Part shown: positions 47,536-58,568 of the stretch, piece by piece
Position numbering within the stretch: position 1 is the stretch's first letter
Layout of the letters: each line of letters begins with the position of its first letter
Source: Apilactobacillus kunkeei
Lineage (GTDB): Bacteria; Bacillota; Bacilli; Lactobacillales; Lactobacillaceae
Direction of reading: 5' to 3'
Length of the DNA stretch: 64,000 nt
Assembly (NCBI RefSeq): GCF_005930975.1
Contig: NZ_VBSE01000039.1
Span: 62,001 to 126,000 of the forward strand
Program-made: the position numbers and the translations under genes
The notes under the pieces: generated by a model
What the model was told of the DNA's origin: nothing
Database searches by the model: none
What the model saw: the letters and a program-made list of their open reading frames with translations, nothing else

Positions 47536-48156
47536 CTAGTCATAGACCTTTTTTACTATCTTCTTTAACTTGTTTTTTACCCTAGCGATACAATTATCAA
47601 CCATATTAGTAGCGTTCTCTGGATGCCTTGCTAAAGCCATCTTTAGTCTATCGATTGAAAAATTATTTTCATTAATCAAATCTTCCAAATAACAGAATGC
47701 TATTTCGGATTCCAATGGTGATAGTCTAGCAATCAATTCCTCATAACACATCTTGATATTCATTGACTGATCAGGCGTTAAAAAAATTCTATCTTTTAAG
47801 CTATTTTGAAAATACAATTCGTTAGAGTTATACGAAACTATTTTATCAACAGGCATTCGTTTTTTCGCTTTTCTTTTTCGAAGGATGTCGTATAAGTGAT
47901 TCTTCAAACTAATTTGATATAGCGTTCCGAATGTTGCTTTATGGTTCGCATCATAATTACGGATATTTTTTATCATTACCAACATTGATTCTTGATACCA
48001 ATCGTCGATATCCATATCATGCAAGTAATAACTACGCCACACTTTATTAACCAATGGCTTATATTTATCAAACAACTTTTTCAGTGATTCTTCATTACCA
48101 TTTTCTTTAAAATCAAGAATTAAATCTAAATCAATATTATTTTGGTCAAATCTCAT
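47536..48156 (-). CDS. Sigma-70 family factor, SigH/ComX-like
   Basis: 206 aa. Region 2 is recognisable ([20 protein letters not shown], then [19 protein letters not shown] with the -10 binding helix); region 4 near the C-terminus is poorly conserved. Position between yacP and rpmG is that of B. subtilis sigH. In lactobacilli this orthologue is called SigH or ComX and can drive late competence genes; comFA/comFC are in this window. AGAGGTG precedes the ATG. Whether it is active here is not shown. Confidence 0.85.
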   Translation of the reverse strand: MRFDQNNIDLDLILDFKENGNEESLKKLFDKYKPLVNKVWRSYYLHDMDIDDWYQESMLVMIKNIRNYDANHKATFGTLYQISLKNHLYDILRKRKAKKRMPVDKIVSYNSNELYFQNSLKDRIFLTPDQSMNIKMCYEELIARLSPLESEIAFCYLEDLINENNFSIDRLKMALARHPENATNMVDNCIARVKNKLKKIVKKVYD

Positions 48157-48272
48157 TACCTATTCACCTCTGATTATAATTACATAAAATAATTTATATA
48201 GTTACACAATCATAAACAAGCGAATATTTGTTCATTTATATTTGGCCAAATCTTTATAAATATATATAGGTT

Positions 48273-48797
48273 TTAATCGTTTGTTAAATTATCTCTTAGT
48301 TTTTCAAGTCTCAATAACTGATCATTAGACCAAGGTGTTCGACGTCCAGTTAACTGATTAGTATAACTACGAACCTGCGTCTTAATTTCACGTTTTGAAC
48401 GTTCAACATCACGAAGCAATTCCCGTGCTGATATTCTCAAAGCTCCTGCTGAAAAAACAGTCCATTGCTCTGCTTGGTCAGACGTTACTACGACCACCTG
48501 TACAAATCTAGATTGCTTTTGCCTAGCATATGCTTCGATATAACTATCTGCTGTTTCATCTTTGTTAGTCCAAACAATGTCTAAGTTATGCTTCTTATCC
48601 TTCTTTGATAGGCCAGGAACGTACATCGCATCAAAGATGATTTTCATATCTAAGTCTCGATACTTTTTATATTCAGAAATGATATTAATTAATTCATCTC
48701 TAGCATCTGCCAAACGATTATCCAGCTTTAGCTTATTCAATTCAGGCCAATTTCCGATGACGTTGTATCCATCGATTAATAATAGTTGTTTTTTCAT
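48273..48797 (-). CDS. NYN-domain endoribonuclease (YacP/Rae1)
   Basis: 174 aa. PIN-like NYN fold: LLLIDGYNVIGNWPEL at about 5-20 with the catalytic Asp, IIFDAMYV and VVVTSDQAEQ near 104-113. B. subtilis Rae1 cleaves mRNA in the ribosomal A-site. It lies 15 bases after rlmB in the same orientation, with sigH next. The C-terminal tail is Arg/Lys-rich, fitting RNA or ribosome contact. Confidence 0.9.
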   Translation of the reverse strand: MKKQLLLIDGYNVIGNWPELNKLKLDNRLADARDELINIISEYKKYRDLDMKIIFDAMYVPGLSKKDKKHNLDIVWTNKDETADSYIEAYARQKQSRFVQVVVVTSDQAEQWTVFSAGALRISARELLRDVERSKREIKTQVRSYTNQLTGRRTPWSNDQLLRLEKLRDNLTND

Positions 48798-48811
48798 CGG
48801 CTTAAACCTTC

Positions 48812-49567
48812 TTATAGTGGATTTCTTGAATTATAAGCTTGATACATTAATAAACTAGCAGCAACACTGGCATTTAAACTTTGTAGTTGCCCAACCATTG
48901 GAATGGTTAGCATTTCATCAACGTTCTTCTTAAGTAATGGCGAAATGCCTTTACCCTCATTTCCAATAATTACTGCAACAGGTCCTTTAGCATCCCAACG
49001 ACGGTAATCAGAACCTTTAACGTCAGTTCCAAATACCCATACTCCTTGTTGCTTTAAATCGTTAACAGTGTTAACTAGATTAGTTACTCTAGCAACTGGA
49101 ATTCTTTCAATTGCACCAGCAGAGGTCTTAGCAACTGTTGATGTTAAACCAACAGCACGATGTTTTGGAATAATCACACCAGTAACACCGGCAGCATCGG
49201 CAGTTCTTATGATTGACCCCAAATTGTGAGGATCCTCAATGTTATCAAGAATTAAAAAGAATGGCGGTACATCTTGTTTCTCTGAGTTTTCAAATAATTC
49301 ATCAATAGTTGCATATTTGTATGGTGAAATTGATAAAATCACCCCTTGATGATTTTGATTATCTGAAAGTAAATCTAGTTTCTGCTTTGGCACAGTTGAG
49401 ATTACTAAGTGCTTTTGCTTAGCTAACTTGATGATTTCTTCAACACTTTTTTCATCTTTTTTGATTCCGTTTTGTAGGAAAACCTTGTTGATTTCTTGCT
49501 TTCCTCTCAATGCGGAAATAACCGGATGGCGTCCGATTATAAATTCGCTTTGGTCATTAGTCTTCAT
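48812..49567 (-). CDS. rlmB: 23S rRNA (guanosine-2'-O)-methyltransferase, TrmH/RlmB type
   Basis: 251 aa from the ATG at 49567. N-terminal L30e-like substrate domain ([11 protein letters not shown]), then the SPOUT knot: [33 protein letters not shown] and [20 protein letters not shown]. Family members methylate G2251 of 23S rRNA or related sites. GGGAGG is 7 bases upstream; the longer frame is not used. It overlaps mrnC by 11 bases, giving a coupled cysS-mrnC-rlmB-yacP run. Confidence 0.94.
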   Translation of the reverse strand: MKTNDQSEFIIGRHPVISALRGKQEINKVFLQNGIKKDEKSVEEIIKLAKQKHLVISTVPKQKLDLLSDNQNHQGVILSISPYKYATIDELFENSEKQDVPPFFLILDNIEDPHNLGSIIRTADAAGVTGVIIPKHRAVGLTSTVAKTSAGAIERIPVARVTNLVNTVNDLKQQGVWVFGTDVKGSDYRRWDAKGPVAVIIGNEGKGISPLLKKNVDEMLTIPMVGQLQSLNASVAASLLMYQAYNSRNPL

Positions 49568-49979
49568 ATTTTGGCCTCCCAGCATCGACTTGTTCAATAC
49601 ACCAATTAGATAGTTCTTCTAAACGGTCATCTTGTTTGCTTAATGAAAGATACCCCATCATGGCTTCAAAACCTGTTGAATGGCGATAAGTCAAAACGCT
49701 TGTATTCTTAGCATGTGTATAACTCTTAGCATTACGACCCCTTTTAAATACTGTATCCTCTTCATCTGTTAGAATGCCGTCTTCAATCATCAAATCAATT
49801 AATGCTGCTTGAGCCTTTGCTGACACATACTTTCTAGCTGTCTTTTGTAGACGATTAGGTTTAGTAATTCCTAAGTTCAACAAGTGCTTTCTTACAAACA
49901 CTTCGTAAACAGAATCGCCAAGATATGCTAATGCAATCCCATTTAACTGTTTATAATCAACGTTCTGGTTTTCCATCAT
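49557..49979 (-). CDS. mrnC: Mini-ribonuclease III
   Basis: 140 aa. An RNase III catalytic domain without the dsRNA-binding domain: [20 protein letters not shown] (about 15-34, signature with the metal-binding Asp) and [16 protein letters not shown] with the second acidic ligand. It matures 23S rRNA ends. Two adjacent ATGs are possible; the first begins right at the cysS stop. The cysS-mrnC-rlmB order is conserved in Bacillales. Confidence 0.95.
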   Translation of the reverse strand: MMENQNVDYKQLNGIALAYLGDSVYEVFVRKHLLNLGITKPNRLQKTARKYVSAKAQAALIDLMIEDGILTDEEDTVFKRGRNAKSYTHAKNTSVLTYRHSTGFEAMMGYLSLSKQDDRLEELSNWCIEQVDAGRPKYED

Positions 49980-51386
49980 TTATTCCCTTCTGAAACGAGT
50001 ACCTTGAGCAGTATCTTCTAAAATAATACCTTGGTCTCGTAATTGATCTCTAATTTCATCACTTCTTGCGAAGTTCTTATTCTTTCTAGCTTCATTACGT
50101 TCATCAATCAACGTTTGAACTGAATCGTCATCTAGTGTTTCTTCCTTGAAAACAACACCAAAAATAGAAGCCATCTTTTCTAGCTTATCAATAATTAGGG
50201 TAACAGTATCTTTTCCTACTTCAGGTCTTTGTGCATACATGTTACCAAGTTTAGCTAGTTCGTATACACAATCAATTCCGTTTTGTGCATTGAAATCATC
50301 ATCCATCGCATCTTGAAAATCTGCCTGAATTTGTCTAATTTCTTGTTCTAGTTTCATATCAATAATATCTGTAGCATCGCTTAAACGATACTTTAAGTTA
50401 TTGTATGCATTTCTTAACTTGTTTAGGTTATTTTCTGCAGCCTGTAAATTAGCCTCGTTGTACTGAATTGGCCGACGGTATTGGGTAGTTGACATCAAGA
50501 ATCTAACTACTTGAGGATCTACCTTTTTAACAATGTCGTGAACAGTCACAAAGTTACCAAGTGACTTACTCATCTTCTCGTTTTCATCCCCGACAGTAAC
50601 GAAACCATTGTGCATCCAATAGTTAACGAAATGTTCACCTGTCTTTGCTTCGCTTTGCGCACGTTCGTTTTCATGATGAGGGAACTTCAAGTCTTCCCCA
50701 CCACCATGGATATCGATTGTGTTACCTAAGTATTTGGTAGACATTACTGAACATTCAATGTGCCAGCCTGGACGTCCTTTACCCCATGGTGAATCCCATG
50801 AAATTTCGCCTGGCTTAGCAGCCTTCCATAAAACAAAGTCAATTGGATCTTCCTTCTTGGAAAGCTCTTCTTTTGAAACATGTTGGCTAGCCCCTGATTC
50901 CAAATCATCTACACTTTGGTGTGATAAATGACCGTAATCATTGAACTTTCTTGCTCTATAGTAAACATCACCATCAACAGCATATGCGTAACCGTCATCA
51001 ACCAATTCTTTTACGAATTGGATAATTCCATCAATATTATCAGTAGCTCTTGGATTAACAGTTGCTGGTTCGACATTCAATGCAGCTACATCTTCTTTGT
51101 AAGCTTCAATATACTTGTTAGCAATGTCCATTACTGTACTGTTTTCTTCTTTAGCTTCATTAATTAATTTGTCATCAACATCCGTAAAATTAGAAATGTA
51201 ATTCACTTGGTAACCACAATATTCAAAGTAACGACGAATAGTATCGAAAGCAACAATACTACGAGCGTTCCCAATATGAATATAGTTATATACTGTTGGA
51301 CCACAGACATACATACCAACTGTTCTTGACTTTATTGGCTTAAATACGTCTTTTTCTTGAGTTAATGTATTATAGATCCTTAGCAT
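49980..51386 (-). CDS. cysS: Cysteinyl-tRNA synthetase
   Basis: 468 aa from the ATG at 51386. HIGH motif in [20 protein letters not shown] (about 25-44), zinc ligands (Cys in VCGPT, Cys/His in HIECSVM and [11 protein letters not shown]), and [11 protein letters not shown] near 265. GGGGTG is 6 bases upstream; the GTG three codons earlier overlaps it. A terminator separates it from gltX, so it has its own promoter in the 120-base gap. No T-box leader is seen there. Confidence 0.96.
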   Translation of the reverse strand: MLRIYNTLTQEKDVFKPIKSRTVGMYVCGPTVYNYIHIGNARSIVAFDTIRRYFEYCGYQVNYISNFTDVDDKLINEAKEENSTVMDIANKYIEAYKEDVAALNVEPATVNPRATDNIDGIIQFVKELVDDGYAYAVDGDVYYRARKFNDYGHLSHQSVDDLESGASQHVSKEELSKKEDPIDFVLWKAAKPGEISWDSPWGKGRPGWHIECSVMSTKYLGNTIDIHGGGEDLKFPHHENERAQSEAKTGEHFVNYWMHNGFVTVGDENEKMSKSLGNFVTVHDIVKKVDPQVVRFLMSTTQYRRPIQYNEANLQAAENNLNKLRNAYNNLKYRLSDATDIIDMKLEQEIRQIQADFQDAMDDDFNAQNGIDCVYELAKLGNMYAQRPEVGKDTVTLIIDKLEKMASIFGVVFKEETLDDDSVQTLIDERNEARKNKNFARSDEIRDQLRDQGIILEDTAQGTRFRRE

Positions 51387-51465
51387 TAATGGCACCCCTA
51401 TTCCTATTTTTTATACTTACTTCATTCTATCATAATAATAGCTACTATATTAGGATAAATTCAAA

Positions 51466-51500
51466 TAAAAAAGCCCGCCAAAGCATGCTTTAGCGAGCCT
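51466..51500 (-). terminator. Terminator after gltX
   Basis: Minus strand GCTCGCTAAAGC-AT-GCTTTGGCGGGC (with G-U pairs) followed by TTTTTTAT. Confidence 0.9.
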
Positions 51501-51506
51501 TATTTA

Positions 51507-52997
51507 TTATTGATTGATTTGCTTTAAAGTTTCATCAATGTGTTTTAGAGCCTTTTCTCTACCAATCAATTCGATTGATTCAGGTAGTTCAGGACCGTGA
51601 CTTTCATGAGTAACGGCAATTCTGATTGGCATCCATAGTTGACGTCCCTTGATTTTAGTTTCTTTTTGAATTTCCTTAATTGTCTTTAAGATTTCAACCT
51701 TATCGAAAACTGGAACATCCTTAATCTTTTCAGCAAAGGCCTTTAGAACAACTGGTGCGGTTTCATTTTGAATTTCTTCAAGTGCTTCGCCAGAAACCTT
51801 AGCTGGTTCATTAAAGAATACATCAGCCATTGAATTAATTTGGGCCATGTAACTCATTTGTTGCTTATAAGTATTGATTAACTTACGAGCCCATTCAATA
51901 GTTAAAGCATCCGGATTTTCGTCAATGTTACCCTTAGCGATTAATTGACGTAATGCTAGGTCCATAACAACGTCTTCATCAGCAGCTTTAACATATTGGT
52001 TGTTAATCCATTCAAGTTTCTTATTATCGAAGTTAGCTGGTGACTTGCTTAGACGATGTTCATCGTACATCTTGATGAAATCACGTTGTGAGAAGATTTC
52101 ATCTTCACCCTTTGGAGACCAACCTAATAGAGTAATGAAGTTAAACATTGCTTCTGGTAGGTAGCCTAAATCTCTATATTGTTCGATAAATTGAATGATT
52201 GATTCATCACGTTTACTTAGTTTCTTCCCAGTATCAGCACTAGTAATTAAACTCATGTGACCGAATACAGGTGCTTCCCAACCAAATGCTTCGTACATCA
52301 TCAATTGTTTTGGTGTATTAGCAACGTGATCGTCACCTCTAAATACGTGTGAAATTTGCATTTCATGGTCATCAATAATAACCGCGAAGTTGTAAGTAGG
52401 CATTCCGTCACGTTTTACGATAACGAAGTCCCCACCAATAGTATCAGAGTTAAATTCAACATGACCCTTAACAACATCATCCCATGCGTAAGTTTTGTTT
52501 TTTGGTACTCTGAAACGAATAACCGGTTTCAAACCTTTAGCTTCTGATTCAGCCATTGATTTTTTAATTTCTTCTTCTGACATACCAGCGTATTCATATT
52601 CGTAATGAGGCATGATGCCCTTTGCACGTTGTTCTTCACGATCAGCTTCTAGTTCTTCTTCAGTTCTGTATGAGTAGTAAGCTTTGTCTTCATCCAATAG
52701 TTGTTGGATTAATGGATCATAAATTGAACGTCTTTCTGATTGTCTGTATGGTCCAAACTTACCAGGTTTGTCTGGACCTTCGTCCCAATCTAAGCCAAGC
52801 CATTTTAAGTTATCTAACTGACTTTTCTCACCATCAGCTACGTTTCGCTTAGTATCAGTATCTTCGATACGGATAATAAACTTACCTTTATTATGTCTAG
52901 CAAATAGGTAATTAAAAATTGCTGTTCTAGCATTACCAATGTGTAAATGTCCGGTTGGACTTGGTGCATATCTAACACGAATTTTCTTATTAGCCAA
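51507..52997 (-). CDS. gltX: Glutamyl-tRNA synthetase
   Basis: 496 aa. HIGH motif in [20 protein letters not shown] (about 12-31) and KLSKRDES near 255. It is probably the non-discriminating type that also charges tRNA-Gln (for GatCAB), as in most Firmicutes; that is inference, since no glnS is in the window. The start is a TTG with AGGAG nine bases upstream. yacL and radA lie upstream in the same orientation, the conserved order. Confidence 0.97.
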   Translation of the reverse strand: MANKKIRVRYAPSPTGHLHIGNARTAIFNYLFARHNKGKFIIRIEDTDTKRNVADGEKSQLDNLKWLGLDWDEGPDKPGKFGPYRQSERRSIYDPLIQQLLDEDKAYYSYRTEEELEADREEQRAKGIMPHYEYEYAGMSEEEIKKSMAESEAKGLKPVIRFRVPKNKTYAWDDVVKGHVEFNSDTIGGDFVIVKRDGMPTYNFAVIIDDHEMQISHVFRGDDHVANTPKQLMMYEAFGWEAPVFGHMSLITSADTGKKLSKRDESIIQFIEQYRDLGYLPEAMFNFITLLGWSPKGEDEIFSQRDFIKMYDEHRLSKSPANFDNKKLEWINNQYVKAADEDVVMDLALRQLIAKGNIDENPDALTIEWARKLINTYKQQMSYMAQINSMADVFFNEPAKVSGEALEEIQNETAPVVLKAFAEKIKDVPVFDKVEILKTIKEIQKETKIKGRQLWMPIRIAVTHESHGPELPESIELIGREKALKHIDETLKQINQ

Positions 52998-53106
52998 TGA
53001 TATTTTCTCCTCTTTTTTATAAATTCTTAGAATAACATACTAATTTTACAATTATTATCGATAAAAATAAAGTGCTCTGTAAAAATCTAAAGGCATCTAT
53101 AACCTT

Positions 53107-54192
53107 TTATTTATCATCAATTCTAGCGAAAATCATTTTACCTGCATCTGTTTGAATAGAACTGGTTACCTCAACGGATAGGCGTTCATTTAGATGATTC
53201 TTACCATCCTCTACAACCACCATAGTTCCGTCATCCAGAAAGGCTACTCCCTGGCTTCGTTCAGTTCCTTTTTTCAAAATCATAACTTCAAGATGTTCAC
53301 CTGGAACAAATCTTGGTTTTAGTGAGTTAGCCAATTCGTTAATGTTTAAAACGTTAACCTTTTGAAATTGGATAACCTTGTTTAAATTATAATCGTTAGT
53401 AATGATTGAACCATTGAAATCCTTAGCTAATCGAATTAGCTTACTATCGACTTCTTTGATGTTGTCATAGTCTTGATCAGTGATTTCAATTGGCATAATC
53501 TTTTCGGTTTGTAGTTTATTTAAAATGTCCAAACCACGACGACCACGAATACGCTTTTGGCTATCGGCTGAATCTGCAATGTATTGTAATTCATACAAGA
53601 CAAATTTAGGAACAAGCAATGTTCCTTCAATAAATCCAGTCTTTGCCACCTCGTAGATACGACCATCAATCAAAATGTTAGTGTCCAAAATTTTAATTGA
53701 TTTATTGCGATTTGAAGAACTAGTCAATGCGTTGCTGCTCTTTTTTAAACTAACTCTAAAAATTTTGCGCCAATCATTTAATTTGGTGGTACCCAATAGA
53801 AAACCTAGGTATCCAAAAGTAATCATCAATAGAGCTGGCAGGATTAAATTAGTGATTAAATAAGGTGTTCTAAACAGAACTATTGAAATTAATGTCGCTA
53901 AAATCAAGCCAATAATCATCCCCAAAGTCCCCATCAAAATATAGAATGGATTCTTTTGTGATAATTGTTTTTCAACCTGACTCATTGCATTCATGATTCG
54001 TTTAACAACAAACAATGAAAGAATATAGAAAACAATGGCGCCAATTAATGAATCAACTAGTGCATTATTTAATAAAATTGAAGGGTTTTCCCACAATGCA
54101 TGCCAAATAACGGGTAAATAAATCACCCCTAAAGTCGCTCCTAAAATGACAAATATAAATTGGATAACCGTAAATCGATCAATTTTTTTCAT
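53107..54192 (-). CDS. PIN/TRAM domain membrane protein (YacL)
   Basis: 361 aa. Four transmembrane helices (within about 8-130) are followed by a PIN nuclease-like domain (KILDTNILIDGRIYEV near 167-182, SIITNDYNLNKVI) and a C-terminal TRAM RNA-binding domain (about 297-357). Acidic PIN residues are present. Function is unproven; the family is conserved between radA and gltX in Firmicutes. It follows radA by 21 bases. Confidence 0.92.
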   Translation of the reverse strand: MKKIDRFTVIQFIFVILGATLGVIYLPVIWHALWENPSILLNNALVDSLIGAIVFYILSLFVVKRIMNAMSQVEKQLSQKNPFYILMGTLGMIIGLILATLISIVLFRTPYLITNLILPALLMITFGYLGFLLGTTKLNDWRKIFRVSLKKSSNALTSSSNRNKSIKILDTNILIDGRIYEVAKTGFIEGTLLVPKFVLYELQYIADSADSQKRIRGRRGLDILNKLQTEKIMPIEITDQDYDNIKEVDSKLIRLAKDFNGSIITNDYNLNKVIQFQKVNVLNINELANSLKPRFVPGEHLEVMILKKGTERSQGVAFLDDGTMVVVEDGKNHLNERLSVEVTSSIQTDAGKMIFARIDDK

Positions 54193-54213
54193 TATTATCT
54201 TCCTCAGTATGTG

Positions 54214-55590
54214 TTAGTTAAGTGCGATTTTAATCGCTTGAGCCAGCGTTGATACACCAACGACTTCAATTCCATCTGGCGCAGTCCATCCTGACATATT
54301 ATGTTTTGGTATTAATACGCGTTTAAAGCCAAGCTTTTGTGCCTCTAAAACACGTTGTTCAATACGGTTAACTCGTCTAATTTCACCCGTTAAACCAATC
54401 TCTCCGATGTAACATTCACTAGGATCGGTTCCTTTGTTTTTGTAACTAGATGCCACACTAATAGCAACAGCTAAATCGATTGCTGGTTCGTTTAACTTAA
54501 CTCCACCAGCAGCCTTTAAGAAAGCATCTTGATTTTGTAGCATTAATCCCGCACGTTTTTCAAGCACCGCCATTAAAACGGCCACACGGTTACGGTCAAT
54601 ACCGGTTGCTGTCCTTTGTGCATTCCCGAATACAGATGGGGTTACCAATGCCTGAATTTCAACTAAGATTGGTCTGGTTCCTTCAATTGAAACAACAATT
54701 GCAGAACCGTTGGCATCCTTTAGACGCTCTTCCAAAAAGACCTCTGATGGATTAGCAACTTCTCGTAATCCGGATTCTTGCATGTCAAAAATCCCTAATT
54801 CGTCGGTTGAACCAAAACGGTTCTTCACAGCTCTTAAAATACGGTAGGAATGATGCATGTCACCTTCAAAGTATAAAACAGTATCAACCATGTGTTCCAA
54901 AGTCTTAGGTCCAGCAATTGATCCACCCTTAGTAACGTGACCGACCACAAAGATTGTAATTCCATTGGTCTTTGCAATGGACATTAAATCTGCGGTAATT
55001 GCTCTTACCTGTGATACGGAACCGATTGCGGAATCAACCTCTGGTTCAGAAATAGTTTGAACGGAGTCAATTACGACTGCATCCGGTTTAATCTCATCAA
55101 TGGCAGACTTAATAGCACCCATATCGGTTTCCGGATATAGATACATATTGGAGCCATTCACTGATAAGCGTTCCGCTCTTAGCTTAATTTGACTGGCACT
55201 TTCTTCCCCAGATACATACAAGACACGTTGTTCCTTAGCACCTAATTGGCCAGAAATTTGAAGTAACAGTGTAGATTTCCCGATACCAGGATCCCCACCA
55301 ATTAAAATTAATGAGCCCGGAACAATTCCGCCACCTAATACACGATTAAATTCTTGAGATTCAGTTTCAAAACGTGATTCCTTTTCAAACTTAACATCTT
55401 TAATTAGTTGTGGTTTTGCTTGCTGACCATTGAAATCCATTCGGTGAGTTGATTTCAAACTCGATGTTTCTTTTTGAACGGTTTGTTCTTCAAATGTATT
55501 CCACTTTCCACAGTTAGGACAATGTCCCAAGTACTTTGGTGAAATGTATCCACATTCTTCGCAAACAAATTGGGTCTTTACTTTAGCCAC
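54214..55590 (-). CDS. radA: DNA repair protein RadA (Sms)
   Basis: 458 aa. N-terminal zinc finger [18 protein letters not shown] (about 9-26), RecA-like Walker [15 protein letters not shown] near 96-109, the RadA-specific KNRFG motif in [14 protein letters not shown], and a Lon-like C-terminal domain. It is a helicase-like branch migration factor in recombination and transformation. The start is a GTG with AAAGGAAA upstream. It follows dut by 32 bases. Confidence 0.96.
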   Translation of the reverse strand: MAKVKTQFVCEECGYISPKYLGHCPNCGKWNTFEEQTVQKETSSLKSTHRMDFNGQQAKPQLIKDVKFEKESRFETESQEFNRVLGGGIVPGSLILIGGDPGIGKSTLLLQISGQLGAKEQRVLYVSGEESASQIKLRAERLSVNGSNMYLYPETDMGAIKSAIDEIKPDAVVIDSVQTISEPEVDSAIGSVSQVRAITADLMSIAKTNGITIFVVGHVTKGGSIAGPKTLEHMVDTVLYFEGDMHHSYRILRAVKNRFGSTDELGIFDMQESGLREVANPSEVFLEERLKDANGSAIVVSIEGTRPILVEIQALVTPSVFGNAQRTATGIDRNRVAVLMAVLEKRAGLMLQNQDAFLKAAGGVKLNEPAIDLAVAISVASSYKNKGTDPSECYIGEIGLTGEIRRVNRIEQRVLEAQKLGFKRVLIPKHNMSGWTAPDGIEVVGVSTLAQAIKIALN

Positions 55591-55622
55591 ATTAATTTCC
55601 TTTCTTTAATTCAATTCGTTAT

Positions 55623-56159
55623 TTATTCTCCTGATGAACCAAAACCACCAATTCTTTTAGTTCCTTTGTTTGAGTCGTCATCAGTTGTTAAGAACGGTAC
55701 AAAGATACCTTGAGCGATACGATCACCCTTCTTAATCTTTTTGTCTAGTAATCCAAAGTTAGTCATTTGAACGAATAATTCACCTTCGTTGCTTTCGTTA
55801 CCATAATAATCAGCATCAACAATACCAATTCCGTTTGGTAAAACCATGCCTCTCTTTAATGGACCACTTGAACGGTTAGCAATTACTAACATTTCATCTG
55901 GTTGCATGTAAGCTTTAATTCCGGTTGGGACTAATAATGGACGTAAGATATCCTTTGCACGTTGCATCTCATCTTCAGATACGTCTTTTTCATGCTTAAT
56001 TGCCCAAAGAACTTTTAAAAATCCTAATTTCCAAATTGAAGGTAATACAAAATCTACACCCGCTTCGATATCATAACCAGCTGCTTGTTTCGTAGAACGA
56101 TAAGGTAGATTAATGCCTTTATCCTTATACTTTGTAACTACTTCAAATCCTCTCTTCAT
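55623..56159 (-). CDS. dut: dUTP diphosphatase, trimeric type
   Basis: 178 aa. Motif 1 AAGYDIEA (about 26-33), motif 2 NRSSGPLKRG, motif 3 GIGIVDADYYGN, motif 4 GDRIAQGIF and motif 5 RIGGFGSSGE are all present. An insertion of about 30 residues (47-80) between motifs 1 and 2 makes it longer than the ~150-aa classical enzyme, as I recall for other lactobacilli. It hydrolyses dUTP to dUMP, limiting uracil in DNA and feeding dTTP synthesis (tmk in window). Confidence 0.93.
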   Translation of the reverse strand: MKRGFEVVTKYKDKGINLPYRSTKQAAGYDIEAGVDFVLPSIWKLGFLKVLWAIKHEKDVSEDEMQRAKDILRPLLVPTGIKAYMQPDEMLVIANRSSGPLKRGMVLPNGIGIVDADYYGNESNEGELFVQMTNFGLLDKKIKKGDRIAQGIFVPFLTTDDDSNKGTKRIGGFGSSGE

Positions 56160-56393
56160 ATCTACACATCCTGTTAATTTATTAGTATTATTATACTATT
56201 TATTTTATATGAAAACTGTTAACAATTAAATACAAATATTTTATTTGACAAACTCATGATAACCATAGAAAATTAATATAGTATTATTGAGGTATATTTA
56301 GTACCTTTGTTCGAAACCTTTCGTCTGAATGTATATTGCATTCAAAGTCGATTTAACGTCGTTTTACCGAATATTTTAGAGGGGAAAAGGATT
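56160..56393. other. Divergent dut/rpiA promoter region with a structured rpiA leader
   Basis: 234 bases without a gene. A TTGACA (56247 region) and several AT-rich -10-like hexamers (TATAGT, TATTAT) face rpiA. Downstream are small inverted repeats: GGTATATTTAGTACC, GAATGTATATTGCATTC and a CGATTTAACGTCG-like element, giving a potential structured 5' leader of roughly 100 bases. No known riboswitch is recognised. The open frame from 56307 is judged noncoding. Confidence 0.5.
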
Positions 56394-57083
56394 ATGGATA
56401 AAGAATTAATGAAAAAAGTTGCCGGTCAAGAAGCTGTCAAATATATCAAAGATGGTATGACTGTCGGCCTTGGTACAGGTTCAACTGTGAAATACTTGTT
56501 GGATGCATTGGGAGAACGAGTAGCCAAAGAAGGATTACGTATTATTGGTGTTCCAACTTCCAACCGCTCAGCTAAGCGTGCTCGTGACTTGGGAATTGAT
56601 GTTAAAAGTATCGATGACGTTGACCATATTGACTTAACAATTGACGGTGCGGACCAAATCGATGAAAATTTCCAAGGAATTAAGGGTGGCGGTGTTGCCC
56701 ACCTTCGTGAAAAAATTGTCGCAATCAACTCAGATCGAAACATCTGGATTGTTGATGCAACAAAGATGGCTAAAAACCTTGGCTCTTTTCCCCTTCCTTT
56801 GGAAGTTACTCCATACGGAAGCACTCACCTATTTAAACGATTAGACGACATGGGTTATCATCCTACTTTTAGAACTAATGCTAAGGGCGGCCACGTGCTA
56901 ACTCATGCTGATAACTACATTATCGATTTAAACTTAGGTTACATTGAGCATCCCCACGAACTTGAAACCATCCTAAACAACATGACTGGAATAGTTGAAC
57001 ATGGTCTTTTCCTAGATGTTGTTGATATGGTAATTGTTGGATATGAAGATCATTCAGAAACATTCGACGCCAAAAGAAAATAA
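56394..57083 (+). CDS. rpiA: Ribose-5-phosphate isomerase A
   Basis: 229 aa from the ATG at 56394. [15 protein letters not shown] at about 25-39, catalytic DGADQID near 85-91 and [14 protein letters not shown]. It interconverts ribose-5-P and ribulose-5-P, supplying nucleotide synthesis and the phosphoketolase pathway. AGAGGGG is close upstream. The frame extends 29 codons further, but family N-termini begin at this Met. Followed by its own terminator, so monocistronic. Confidence 0.95.
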   Translation: MDKELMKKVAGQEAVKYIKDGMTVGLGTGSTVKYLLDALGERVAKEGLRIIGVPTSNRSAKRARDLGIDVKSIDDVDHIDLTIDGADQIDENFQGIKGGGVAHLREKIVAINSDRNIWIVDATKMAKNLGSFPLPLEVTPYGSTHLFKRLDDMGYHPTFRTNAKGGHVLTHADNYIIDLNLGYIEHPHELETILNNMTGIVEHGLFLDVVDMVIVGYEDHSETFDAKRK

Positions 57084-57090
57084 TTAATCT

Positions 57091-57132
57091 AAATCGTGAT
57101 AGTAAGAATGTCTTATTATCACGATTTTTTTG
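57091..57132 (+). terminator. Terminator after rpiA
   Basis: AATCGTGATAGTAAGA-ATG-TCTTATTATCACGATT (one G-U/G-T pair) followed by TTTTTTT. Confidence 0.92.
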
Positions 57133-57155
57133 TTTTTTTAAGCATTTGACCTGAG

Positions 57156-57164
57156 TGATATAAT
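57156..57164 (+). promoter_or_regulatory. Extended -10 promoter of pepC
   Basis: TGA-TATAAT, a consensus -10 with the upstream TG, about 23 bases before the pepC start. No good -35 at 17 bp. Confidence 0.6.
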
Positions 57165-57186
57165 ATTAGAAAAGCGAGGAGGAATC

Positions 57187-58530
57187 ATGATGTCAAAAAG
57201 TATTAGTAATGAAAATATCCAAAAGTATCATAGCGATTTATTAAATCGTAAAGAAGCTAAGGTAATGCAAAGAGCCGTAAGCCATAATGGTATAAACTCT
57301 TCAGCAGCCAACTTCGAAGCGGAAGGTAACATGAAGCCAAACTTTTCAATTGAAATTGATACTGGTGAAGTTGCTAACCAAAAACATAGTGGCCGTTGCT
57401 GGATTTTCGCAGCGCTAAATACTATGCGTCATAACCTAGCTAAAAATTTCAACTTATCTGGTGATTTTGAATTATCACAAATCTACACTACTTTCTGGGA
57501 TAAGTTCGAAAAATGTAACTGGTTCTTAGAAAACATTATCAAAACTGCTGATGAACCATTAACCTCACGCCGTGTTTCATGGCTATTAGACTCACCACAA
57601 CAAGATGGTGGACAATGGGATATGCTATGTGCAGTAATCGAAAAGTACGGTGTTGTGCCTCAATCAGCAATGGTTGAAACTGCCGTAAGTAACGACACTT
57701 CAGAATTAAACGCTGTATTAAACCAAAAACTAAGAATGGATGCCATTCAACTACGTGAACTAGCTTCACAAAACAGTTCAGATATTGAAAAGGTAAAGGA
57801 CGAAATGCTAAGTGAGATTTACCGTGTCCTAGTCTACTCATTCGGTGAACCTGTTTCAGAATTTAACTTTGAATACCGTGATGAAAAGAACGAATATCAT
57901 ATCGATACTAACTTAACACCAAAGAAGTTCTTTGATAAATACGTAAACTTAAACCTAGAAGACTACGTTTCAATCATTAATTCCCCTACATTGGACAAGC
58001 CATACGAAAAGACATACACCATTGATATGTTAGGTAACGTTATCGATGGTCGCCAAGTTAAACATTTAAACCTTGAAATGGATCGACTAGAAGAACTAAC
58101 TATCACCCAATTAAAGAACGGTGAAAGTGTTTGGTTTGGAAGCGACGTTTCAAAAGAATCAGATCGTAAAAAAGGAATCATGGACGATAACCTATACTCA
58201 AAGGATGAATTATTCGACATCGATTTATTAATGAGTAAGGATGAACAATTAGATTACCATCAAAGTGTTATGAACCATGCCATGGTTATCACCGGTGTTG
58301 ATATCGTTGATGGTCAACCTACTAAATGGAAGGTAGAAAACTCTTGGGGTAACCAAGTTGGTTCAAAGGGTTACTTCGTGATGAGTGAATCATGGTTCAG
58401 ACGTTTCACTTACCAAGTTGTTATCAACAAGAAGTACCTATCTGAAGAAGATAAGAAGAACCAAGAACAAGACCCAGTTATTTTAGATCCATGGGATCCA
58501 ATGGGCACACTTGCCTTTAACGAAAAATAA
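57187..58530 (+). CDS. pepC: Aminopeptidase C (bleomycin hydrolase family, C1B)
   Basis: 447 aa, full length. Catalytic Cys in HSGRCWIFAALN (about 63-74), His in MNHAMVITGVD near 363 and Asn in VENSWGNQVGSKGYFVM near 384. It is the cytosolic hexameric thiol aminopeptidase of lactic acid bacteria. GGAGG lies 4 and 7 bases before the first and second ATG. It has its own promoter and a terminator shared with gpmA. Confidence 0.97.
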   Translation: MMSKSISNENIQKYHSDLLNRKEAKVMQRAVSHNGINSSAANFEAEGNMKPNFSIEIDTGEVANQKHSGRCWIFAALNTMRHNLAKNFNLSGDFELSQIYTTFWDKFEKCNWFLENIIKTADEPLTSRRVSWLLDSPQQDGGQWDMLCAVIEKYGVVPQSAMVETAVSNDTSELNAVLNQKLRMDAIQLRELASQNSSDIEKVKDEMLSEIYRVLVYSFGEPVSEFNFEYRDEKNEYHIDTNLTPKKFFDKYVNLNLEDYVSIINSPTLDKPYEKTYTIDMLGNVIDGRQVKHLNLEMDRLEELTITQLKNGESVWFGSDVSKESDRKKGIMDDNLYSKDELFDIDLLMSKDEQLDYHQSVMNHAMVITGVDIVDGQPTKWKVENSWGNQVGSKGYFVMSESWFRRFTYQVVINKKYLSEEDKKNQEQDPVILDPWDPMGTLAFNEK

Positions 58531-58535
58531 CATAC

Positions 58536-58568
58536 AAAAAAGAGCTGATAAATTATCAGCTCTTTTTA
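58536..58568. terminator. Bidirectional terminator between pepC and gpmA
   Basis: AAAAAGAGCTGATAA and TTATCAGCTCTTTTT arms, flanked by A- and T-runs, between convergent genes. Confidence 0.92.

Noticed and set aside
48221-48233. LexA-like GAAC-AAAT-ATTC upstream of the sigma factor
   Set aside because: The area is extremely AT-rich and the match has a core mismatch; no functional reason to expect SOS control here.
55918-56030. About 30-residue insertion in dUTPase as a novel domain
   Set aside because: All five catalytic motifs are intact and I recall similar longer forms in other lactobacilli, so it is probably family-typical.
56307-56393. 29-codon N-terminal extension of rpiA
   Set aside because: Family proteins begin at the Met at 56394, which has its own AGAGGGG ribosome binding site; the extension spans the leader with inverted repeats.
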